A stretch of 6,074 nt of DNA from Desulfurococcales archaeon (GTDB lineage Archaea; Thermoproteota; Thermoprotei_A; Sulfolobales; Ignicoccaceae). This document shows, in pieces, positions 1 through 4,402 of this stretch (positions within the stretch are counted from its first letter, which is position 1; each line of letters begins with the position of its first letter). The notes under the pieces are model-generated. The model searched no databases, had not been told where the DNA came from, and saw only the letters and a program-made list of their open reading frames with translations. The stretch lies in the NCBI GenBank assembly GCA_015521275.1, contig WAOJ01000115.1, positions 1 to 6,074 of the forward strand, in the 5' to 3' direction. A program made the position numbers and the translations under genes.

Positions 1-316
1 TTCCTACACAGAAGCCCTCCTTGCCATCCTCTACCTCGAGCAGACAGTTCTTCCTCATTACCTTTTTACACGAGCATATCCTCTTACCCATTACTATAGT
101 ATTTATGTACGCTGATACCTTACCCTCCAAGATCCTTACCATTTCATCGGGCTCTAAGGAGGAAGTTGCCAAGACCAAACCCTTCTTTATTGGAACTGCC
201 CAAACCCCTTCGTCATAAGGCATGACCAAGTCCATGAACTCCTCGGAAGCCCTATACTCCTTTCCGGGCTTACAGCCTATGGCCACTAAGGTTTTTAACA
301 ACCTCTCCTCAAGCAT
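1..316 (-). CDS. Unrecognised cysteine-containing protein (N-terminal part, cut by window edge)
   Basis: An open frame starts at ATG 316 and runs off the left edge after 105 codons with no stop. It begins MLEERLLKTLVAIGCKPGKE. I do not recognise the family. The first ~75 residues are a mixed charged and hydrophobic segment with no obvious signal peptide or membrane helix. They are followed by a cysteine cluster, C81-x-C83-x7-C91-x11-C103 (residues around KRICSCKK and KNCLLEV), which could bind a metal or an Fe-S cluster; that is inference. The start lies 22 bp inside the end of the RNA ligase gene, in the +1 frame. A purine-rich GGAGGAGG (327-334) ends 10 nt before the ATG, so co-transcription and coupled translation with the ligase are likely. 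The function is unknown, but the overlap suggests a job related to the ligase. That the frame is real is fairly secure: it is long and open, uses the same AGG/AAG-rich codons as its neighbours, and has a ribosome site. Confidence 0.7.
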   Translation of the reverse strand, partial: MLEERLLKTLVAIGCKPGKEYRASEEFMDLVMPYDEGVWAVPIKKGLVLATSSLEPDEMVRILEGKVSAYINTIVMGKRICSCKKVMRKNCLLEVEDGKEGFCVG

Positions 317-1308
317 ACCTTCACTGCCTCCTCCACCGCTCTGGAGGGATCTATTTCCAACCAAGCCTTCACTCCCTCATCGTCGAAGCTCCCTCTCAGC
401 ACTTCTCTCTCTATCTCGTCCAAGCGTTGGAGCACTTCCTTTGCCCTCTTAAGCAGTTCCGGTTTGATGAACCTAGCAGCGTCGTCTAGCTTGTTCATTA
501 TTATTAATTTCGCTATTCCGTCTATGCCCATCTTGAGGGTTTCTACCAGTTCTCGGTAGCTTGGAGACTTCAACTTAACCATTAAAGGTCTCTGCTTGCC
601 CTCTTCGAACCATACTACGAAGCCCTCAAAGCTCTTATCTAGCATTCCCTCTAGCTCATCCAGGCTGTTAACGTTAAATTCTCTGGGACCCTTCAAGGGA
701 TACAAGTTCAAAGTCTTCATGTCCCTATAGGCCAAAGGAACCAAAAGCCAGTCCTCCTCCTTGAAGACGTCCTCCAAGTTGTCTACCCACTTGCTCCCTG
801 AGCCCGGACCCAAGAGTTCGAAGACGTGTGTCCCCTTCGGTTCGAAGTCCTTCAACAGTTCCAGTGCTTTCTTTGCAAAAAGAGAATCTGTATCAAGCCT
901 CTTCCTAGTTGCCGCCCTCAACTCTCCGTCGTATTCGAAGACTGATATCATAGTCCCATCTAACTTCTCGAAGATTCTCTTCGGCCTCGGTAGGTTTTCC
1001 TTCCTCAGCCACTCGAACTCCCCAAGGTTAAAGAACTTGTGGAACGGATAAGCCACTAGCTCCGGACCGTCCTTAGTCCAAGCTATGACTGTGCCCCTAG
1101 CGTCCAAGAGGAGCGGTACTGGCTCCTTGGGAGGCCTCTTATAGGAGTAAACGCATAGCCTTGCAGAGCCTTGGGGATAGCACCTAACCCAGAGCTTTGA
1201 TATCAGCTCCCTGACCTCCGTTTCACTACCTTCTCTGCCCAAGACTTCTTCGTAAGGCACTTCGTCCCCTTCCCAAAGCTTGAGTAAGGCCAAGTGCAGC
1301 GCGTTCAT
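295..1308 (-). CDS. T4 RNA ligase 1-like (Rnl1-type) ATP-dependent RNA ligase
   Basis: This is probably an ATP-dependent RNA strand-joining enzyme of the covalent nucleotidyltransferase superfamily, which works through a lysyl-AMP intermediate. Numbering from ATG 1308 (337 aa): an Rnl1-like lead-in has DARGTVI (69-75) and YPFHKFFNLGE (87-97), followed by motif I EKLDGT with the expected AMP-accepting Lys115. Next come a basic ATRKR segment (133-137), a motif III-like block HVFELLGP (161-168) leading to VPLAYRD (190-196), motif IV EGFVVWF (228-234), and motif V MVKLKSPSY (243-251) with its lysine pair. The last ~85 residues are helical and charged and may be a family-specific C-terminal domain. 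The KFFN-x-GE lead-in plus the KLDGT/EGFV/VKLK order points to the T4 Rnl1/yeast Trl1 clade rather than DNA ligase or the archaeal Rnl3 type. The frame could also start at TTG 1368 (357 aa), but the ATG has a strong ribosome site and the extra 20 residues look non-coding. The biological substrate cannot be read from sequence. Confidence 0.82.
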   Translation of the reverse strand: MNALHLALLKLWEGDEVPYEEVLGREGSETEVRELISKLWVRCYPQGSARLCVYSYKRPPKEPVPLLLDARGTVIAWTKDGPELVAYPFHKFFNLGEFEWLRKENLPRPKRIFEKLDGTMISVFEYDGELRAATRKRLDTDSLFAKKALELLKDFEPKGTHVFELLGPGSGSKWVDNLEDVFKEEDWLLVPLAYRDMKTLNLYPLKGPREFNVNSLDELEGMLDKSFEGFVVWFEEGKQRPLMVKLKSPSYRELVETLKMGIDGIAKLIIMNKLDDAARFIKPELLKRAKEVLQRLDEIEREVLRGSFDDEGVKAWLEIDPSRAVEEAVKVCLRRGC

Positions 1309-1318
1309 CCCTTTTAAT

Positions 1319-1325
1319 CCTCCCC
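1319..1325 (-). promoter_or_regulatory. Ribosome binding site of the RNA ligase
   Basis: On the minus strand GGGGAGG lies 10 nt before ATG 1308. It favours this ATG over the in-frame TTG at 1368, because a longer protein would have to be translated through the site. Confidence 0.6.
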
Positions 1326-1342
1326 TCTCACTTCTAACATTC

Positions 1343-1349
1343 GAATAAG
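1343..1349 (-). promoter_or_regulatory. Candidate TATA box for the RNA ligase operon
   Basis: The minus strand reads AAACTTATTCGAA here, a TATA-like CTTATT preceded by A residues that could serve as a BRE. Initiation about 25 nt downstream would leave a leader of only about 10-15 nt, just covering the ribosome site. A second TTTTATG element on the same strand at about 1380-1386 is an alternative and would give a longer leader of about 50 nt. I cannot decide between them from sequence. Confidence 0.3.
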
Positions 1350-1406
1350 TTTGGGGAACCCCTCTCAACCTTCAAGGTCATAAAATGTAATGGACGCGAC
1401 CCAACA

Positions 1407-1412
1407 TTAAAA
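1407..1412 (+). promoter_or_regulatory. Candidate TATA box for uppS
   Basis: TTAAAA in the context CATTAAAAGTAGCC lies 36 nt before the uppS start. Archaeal initiation about 25 nt downstream would fall near 1433-1437, inside the hairpin described next, and would give a leader of about 12-16 nt. An alternative ATAAAATG element lies at 1380-1387. Confidence 0.35.
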
Positions 1413-1428
1413 GTAGCCAAGCCCGAGA

Positions 1429-1448
1429 GATGGACGGGAACCGCCATC
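1429..1448 (+). promoter_or_regulatory. Inverted repeat / hairpin abutting the uppS start codon
   Basis: GATGG-A-CGG, GAA, CCG-CCATC forms an 8-bp stem with a single bulged A (1434) and a GAA triloop. The flanking A1428 can also pair with T1449, the first base of the TTG start. The only purine-rich stretch upstream of uppS (GAGAGATGG) lies in the 5' arm, so folding would hide any ribosome site. If transcription starts near 1433-1437, the full hairpin would not be in the RNA, and the element would act instead as a DNA palindrome straddling the start site. The symmetry is seen directly; a regulatory role is inferred. Confidence 0.45.
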
Positions 1449-2264
1449 TTGAATGACAGAGGCAAGAGAGGACTAGCGGCGCTATGGAATCTAACAAAGC
1501 TAGCGTCGGGGCCGTTGCAGAGGTACCTAGAGAGGAGACTGGAGAGGGAGGTGCTGAGCGGCGAGGTGCCGGTCCACGTGGGCATCATACCGGACGGGAA
1601 CAGGAGGTGGGCCAGAATGAAGGGCATGCAAGAGTGGTTGGGGCATAAGGAAGGGTACAAGAGGATGAAGGAGGTGCTCATTTGGCTTTTGGATTTGAAC
1701 ATAAGGGTTGTTACAGTATTTGCCATGTCTACTGAGAACTGTTTGAAGAGGAGCAAGGAAGAGAGGGAAAAGCTGTTCGAACTCATCACCAAGGGCCTCT
1801 ACGAGCTCTCTGAGGAAAGCCTCGTCCACGAAAGGAAGGTGAAAGTCAATGTCTTCGGCGAAGAGGAGATGTGGCCAGAAAAGCTCAAGAGAGCCGCTGA
1901 GCACGTCATGGACGTTACCAAGGATTACGGAGAGAGGGTCTTTAACGTGGCCATATGCTACGGAGGGAGACAAGAGATAGTGAGGGCAGTTAGGCTAATA
2001 GCCAAGGAAGTGAAAGAGGGAAAGCTAAGGCCCGAAGAAATAAATGAAGAAACGATAAGCTCGCACCTCTTCACCGCAGGCCTCCCCGACCCTGACCTAA
2101 TAATTAGAACCAGCGGGGAGGAGAGGTTAAGCAACTTCTTGCTCTGGCAATCCGCTTACAGCGAACTTTACTTCGTCAATAGCTATTGGCCGGAAATTAG
2201 GAAGCTGGACATACTCAAGGCTATTAGAGATTATCAGAGGAGGCAGAGGAGGTTCGGTCGGTAG
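1449..2264 (+). CDS. uppS: Cis-polyprenyl diphosphate synthase (undecaprenyl/decaprenyl-type, UppS family)
   Basis: This enzyme extends an allylic diphosphate with isopentenyl diphosphate units in cis, making the long lipid carrier used in archaea for glycan transfer; it acts at the membrane surface. All family blocks are present in 271 aa: HVGIIPDGNRRWAR (43-56) with the catalytic Mg-binding Asp49; GHKEGYKRM (65-73); FAMSTENCLKRS (91-102); FNVAICYGGRQEI (165-177); and DPDLIIRTSGEERLSNF (214-230) followed by LLWQSAYSELYF (231-242), ending in Arg/Gln-rich YQRRQRRFGR. The charged N-terminal helix before the first motif (residues ~22-37) is usual for archaeal members and supports the TTG start at 1449; there is no better in-frame start, and no clear ribosome site precedes it. 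One oddity is Cys98 in the STENx motif, where an aromatic residue is usual. The C-terminus overlaps dut on the other strand by 41 bp. Product chain length cannot be told from sequence. Confidence 0.95.
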   Translation: MNDRGKRGLAALWNLTKLASGPLQRYLERRLEREVLSGEVPVHVGIIPDGNRRWARMKGMQEWLGHKEGYKRMKEVLIWLLDLNIRVVTVFAMSTENCLKRSKEEREKLFELITKGLYELSEESLVHERKVKVNVFGEEEMWPEKLKRAAEHVMDVTKDYGERVFNVAICYGGRQEIVRAVRLIAKEVKEGKLRPEEINEETISSHLFTAGLPDPDLIIRTSGEERLSNFLLWQSAYSELYFVNSYWPEIRKLDILKAIRDYQRRQRRFGR

Positions 2265-2667
2265 AGCCGAAGCCCCCTCTCCTAGTGTCCCCGAGGGGCA
2301 GTTCGCTCACCTCGTAAGGTTCCAAATAGGCAACTGGGAGTATTAGGAGTTGGGCAAACCGCTCCCCCTCCTTTATTGTTATCTCTTCGTCGCTTAAGTT
2401 GGTCACAACAACTTTCACTTCTTCTCTATAGCCGGGATCTATTACGCCGGCTAGGACGTGGAGGCCCTTCAATGCTCTCGAGGACCTGTCCTTTATCAAG
2501 CCCACAAAGCCCCTAGGTATTGCGACGGCTATGCCAGTGCCAATAGCTTTGACCTCTCCGGGCTTCAAGGTCACGTCTTCTATAGAATACAAGTCCAGCC
2601 CCGCGTCCCACGGGTTAGCCCTCTTCGGAAGGGTCGCCTTCGGGGAGAGCCTCTTTACGGGAAGCAA
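2224..2667 (-). CDS. dut: Deoxyuridine 5'-triphosphate nucleotidohydrolase (trimeric dUTPase)
   Basis: Dut hydrolyses dUTP to dUMP and pyrophosphate, keeping uracil out of DNA and feeding dTMP synthesis. The 147 residues carry all five motifs of the homotrimeric family in order: motif 1 AGLDLYS (22-28); motif 2 DRSSRALKG (60-68); motif 3 GVIDPGYREEV (74-84) with catalytic Asp77 and base-stacking Tyr80; motif 4 GERFAQLL (101-108); and the flexible-arm motif 5 RRGGFGSTD (129-137). A 10-residue Ser/Thr-rich tail follows motif 5. The TTG at 2667 is the only conventional start in the frame before motif 1, and upstream the frame is closed by a stop at 2740. Its SD-like GGAGG is only 1 nt from the TTG, unusually close. 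The gene begins 53 bp inside the upstream orphan gene and ends 41 bp inside uppS. The related dCTP deaminases are ruled out by the canonical DRSS and GGFGSTD motifs. Confidence 0.95.
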   Translation of the reverse strand: MLPVKRLSPKATLPKRANPWDAGLDLYSIEDVTLKPGEVKAIGTGIAVAIPRGFVGLIKDRSSRALKGLHVLAGVIDPGYREEVKVVVTNLSDEEITIKEGERFAQLLILPVAYLEPYEVSELPLGDTRRGGFGSTDRTSSASSDNL

Positions 2668-3265
2668 CCCTCCTTGCCCGCCAAGCGGGTAGCAGCAACA
2701 ACATTGATAAAGGGAGTGGGAGCCTTCGCTTCTTCTCCTTTACTTCTTTGATTATCACGGGCACTTCTTGGAAGGACGGCTCATAAAGGCCGTAGCCGGA
2801 CATTATCGATTCCACCAAGGCAAGCAAGTGAGGCGACTTGTAGAGGGGTTCCTCCTTCAGCTCCAATGGAGGATAGAGGCCCTTGACCATATGCCAGGAG
2901 AGTAAGGCCAAGTGAGAGCATTTAACTGCTATGAGGATTCCGTTGTAGAAGACGTAATAGTCTCCTTCCTTCTCGGCCTCGCTCACAACTATCAGGCTTC
3001 CAATGCCCTTAACGACCTTCCTCAATGCGTTAAAGGCATTGAGCTTGTCCTTTGGTATTAGGATCTTGGCATAGGCTATGCCACCTTTGACCTCGTAGCC
3101 CAGGGGGAAGTAGGTCTGAGCTAAGTCCCGAGAGGCTGGGGTTACCTCCAAGTATGTTATTAATCCCCTTTCCGTGACCACGTCGAGTTCTGGGGGACCC
3201 ACGACGCCGGCCAGCAACGGTCTCTTCATCCTAAGGAACTTGGTGGTTACGTCCGAGAGACCCAC
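2615..3265 (-). CDS. Unrecognised 216-residue archaeal protein upstream of dut
   Basis: I do not recognise this family. The protein is mostly globular and soluble-looking. Visible features are LAGVVGPPELDVVTERG near the N-terminus (18-34), a central alpha/beta segment with YAKILIPKDKLNAFNALRKV (65-84), YYVFYNGILIAVKC (103-116), and SHLLSWH-like helices around 117-126. After the basic stretch KEKKRRLPLPL (176-186), a short hydrophobic run MLLLLPAW (188-195) is followed by a basic and acidic tail to 216. Residues ~200-216 are encoded in the 53 bp shared with dut, so the tail may be under double-coding constraint. The GTG start at 3265 is supported by AGGGAG 6 nt upstream; an ATG 36 nt further in (residue 13) lacks a ribosome site. 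It is likely co-transcribed with dut, which hints at nucleotide or DNA metabolism but proves nothing. That it is coding is supported by length, codon use and its ribosome site. Confidence 0.7.
   Translation of the reverse strand: MGLSDVTTKFLRMKRPLLAGVVGPPELDVVTERGLITYLEVTPASRDLAQTYFPLGYEVKGGIAYAKILIPKDKLNAFNALRKVVKGIGSLIVVSEAEKEGDYYVFYNGILIAVKCSHLALLSWHMVKGLYPPLELKEEPLYKSPHLLALVESIMSGYGLYEPSFQEVPVIIKEVKEKKRRLPLPLSMLLLLPAWRARRVASRKEALPEGDPSEEG
2669..2673 (-). promoter_or_regulatory. Unusually close SD-like element of dut, with small hairpin upstream
   Basis: The minus strand reads GGCAAGGAGGGTTG, so GGAGG is separated from the TTG start by a single base. Just upstream, CCCGC-TTG-GCGGG (2689-2677) is a perfect 5-bp inverted repeat. 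Because these bases are also translated as part of the upstream gene, dut may depend on ribosomes terminating or re-initiating there. That is inference. Confidence 0.35.
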
Positions 3266-3271
3266 TTCCTT

Positions 3272-3277
3272 CTCCCT
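3272..3277 (-). promoter_or_regulatory. Ribosome binding site of the orphan-dut operon
   Basis: On the minus strand AGGGAG is followed by AAGGAA and then GTG 3265, a 6-nt spacing. It decides the GTG start over the internal ATG. Confidence 0.5.
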
Positions 3278-3295
3278 ACTAGGGATGAACCCTAA

Positions 3296-3302
3296 GGAGG
3301 GG
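3296..3302 (+). promoter_or_regulatory. Ribosome binding site of the GGR-family gene
   Basis: GGAGGGG lies 8 nt before TTG 3311, a strong site that fixes this non-ATG start. I see no convincing TATA box at the expected distance on this strand. Confidence 0.65.
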
Positions 3303-3308
3303 AAATAA
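3303..3308 (-). promoter_or_regulatory. Candidate TATA box for the orphan-dut operon
   Basis: The minus strand reads GGTTATTTCC in the 45-bp divergent spacer, the only AT-rich element available. A transcript starting about 25 nt downstream would have a leader of about 16 nt that just includes the ribosome site. The element overlaps the leader of the divergent flavoprotein gene, so the two could interfere with each other. Confidence 0.3.
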
Positions 3309-3310
3309 CC

Positions 3311-4402
3311 TTGAGGGTAGCCGTCGTAGGCGCCGGCTTCTCAGGCCTAGCAGCCGCCTTAGAGTTGAGCGAGGTTTCGGAAGTAACCATATTCGAGGAA
3401 CACAAGGAAGTGGGCATACCGGAGCACTGCACCGGCATAGTCTCCAAGAGGGTTTACGAGGGGCTCAAGTTCGCAGAGGAAGCGGTCGAGGGGAAACTAG
3501 AGGAATACTTCATAGGCACTAAAGAAGGTAAAGGGATAAGGATAAAGGGTCCTAAGGGCTTTACGGTTAAGTTCCAGAGGAAGAGGCTAGAAGAAATAAT
3601 GTTAGAAGTTGTATTAAGCAAGGGAGCAAAATTCATAAACAAGTTCGTAAAGGAGGTTAACCCTAAGGGTACTGTTGAAGGAGAGAGGTTTGATAGGGTA
3701 GTAATTGCGGAGGGATGGGGAGCTGAAATAGCCAAGACATTGCACGTGGCCCCTAAGCCTAGGAGGGTATACGGGATAAACTTGGAGATTGAGGGGAAAA
3801 CAGCATTCCCCGGCTCCGTGGAGGTCTGGTTTGACGAGCTCTTAGCGCCGGGCTTCTTCGCTTGGGTTGTGATGCTTGAGGGGAAGGCTGTGGTAGGAAC
3901 AGCTTCCGAGCCCGGGAGGGCTAACGTGAGGAAGTTGGCCGAGAAGGTCTTAGAGATAGCTAAGAGGAGGGGGCTCGTAGAAGGAGAGGTGGTAAAGGCT
4001 TATGGAGGTGTAATACAAACCGGTCCCCCGAGTTTAGCCCCTTATAGGGGAAGGGTAGCCGTTACCGGCGACGCTGCCGGCTTGAACAAGCCCTTGACCG
4101 GGGGAGGGCTCTATCCCTCGCTGGAGGTCGCTAAGGGCTATAAGAAGTTCTTTCCGAAGCTGTGGAGGGCCTACCATCCGTTGGTGGAGAGGCTTTATGC
4201 AGAAACTTACTTGTCTAGGCCCTTGCATAAGGGAAACCAGAAGTTTTACGAGAAGCTCTTCAATAGCTTGGATGGCTTTGAAATATACTTGGAGGAGTAC
4301 GACAATCACATAAAAGTCTTGGGCAAGGCAATAAGGGCATTAGGAATTAAGGGAACGGTTAAGGCTTTGGCCTCCTTGCCTCACCTCTTCTATCCCTTAT
4401 AA
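3311..4402 (+). CDS. Geranylgeranyl reductase-family FAD-dependent oxidoreductase
   Basis: Members of this family use FAD to saturate double bonds in the isoprenoid chains of archaeal membrane lipids or polyprenyl carriers, acting at the membrane. In 363 aa the sequence shows an N-terminal Rossmann dinucleotide motif VAVVGAGFSGLAAA (3-16) ending in the acidic ribose-binding IFEEH; the family's Cys motif EHCTGIVS (38-45) near the active site; an Arg/Lys-rich FQRKRLEEIM (88-97) where RxxFD is usual; VVIAEGWGAEIA (130-141) in place of the usual ADG; PGFFAWVV (180-187), the counterpart of the GYAWxFP block; and the second FAD motif RVAVTGDAAGLNKPLTGGG (248-266). The TTG start sits right at the beginning of the Rossmann strand. 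Exact substrate (archaeal phospholipid or dolichyl-type carrier) cannot be assigned; a more distant member of the superfamily is possible given the altered motifs. The nearby uppS makes an isoprenoid-carrier link plausible. The stop lies 13 bp inside the opposing GTPase gene. Confidence 0.85.
   Translation: MRVAVVGAGFSGLAAALELSEVSEVTIFEEHKEVGIPEHCTGIVSKRVYEGLKFAEEAVEGKLEEYFIGTKEGKGIRIKGPKGFTVKFQRKRLEEIMLEVVLSKGAKFINKFVKEVNPKGTVEGERFDRVVIAEGWGAEIAKTLHVAPKPRRVYGINLEIEGKTAFPGSVEVWFDELLAPGFFAWVVMLEGKAVVGTASEPGRANVRKLAEKVLEIAKRRGLVEGEVVKAYGGVIQTGPPSLAPYRGRVAVTGDAAGLNKPLTGGGLYPSLEVAKGYKKFFPKLWRAYHPLVERLYAETYLSRPLHKGNQKFYEKLFNSLDGFEIYLEEYDNHIKVLGKAIRALGIKGTVKALASLPHLFYPL

Noticed and set aside
1309..1368. 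20-residue N-terminal extension of the RNA ligase from TTG 1368
   Set aside because: The extension passes through the ribosome site of ATG 1308 and the candidate promoter, and it has no family-like content.
1369..1448. Search for tRNA or a small RNA gene in the divergent spacer
   Set aside because: Apart from the hairpin at 1429-1448 and TATA-like elements, no cloverleaf or other structured RNA is visible.
1725..1789. Possible C/D box RNA on the minus strand (GTGATGA at 1789-1783)
   Set aside because: The C box matches RUGAUGA, but I could not find a CUGA D box at the right distance. It lies antisense to coding sequence, so it is probably chance.
1334..1792. 152-codon minus-strand frame opposite uppS
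   Set aside because: It is Ser/Leu-rich, has low-complexity composition typical of antisense to a real gene, and lies against the well-conserved uppS.
1527..1973. 148-codon minus-strand frame opposite uppS
   Set aside because: It is a His/Leu/Pro-rich shadow of the conserved UppS motifs, with no ribosome site or family signature.
2458..2751. 97-codon plus-strand frame over dut and the orphan gene
   Set aside because: It is antisense to dUTPase motifs 1-2, with no recognisable domain and no ribosome site.
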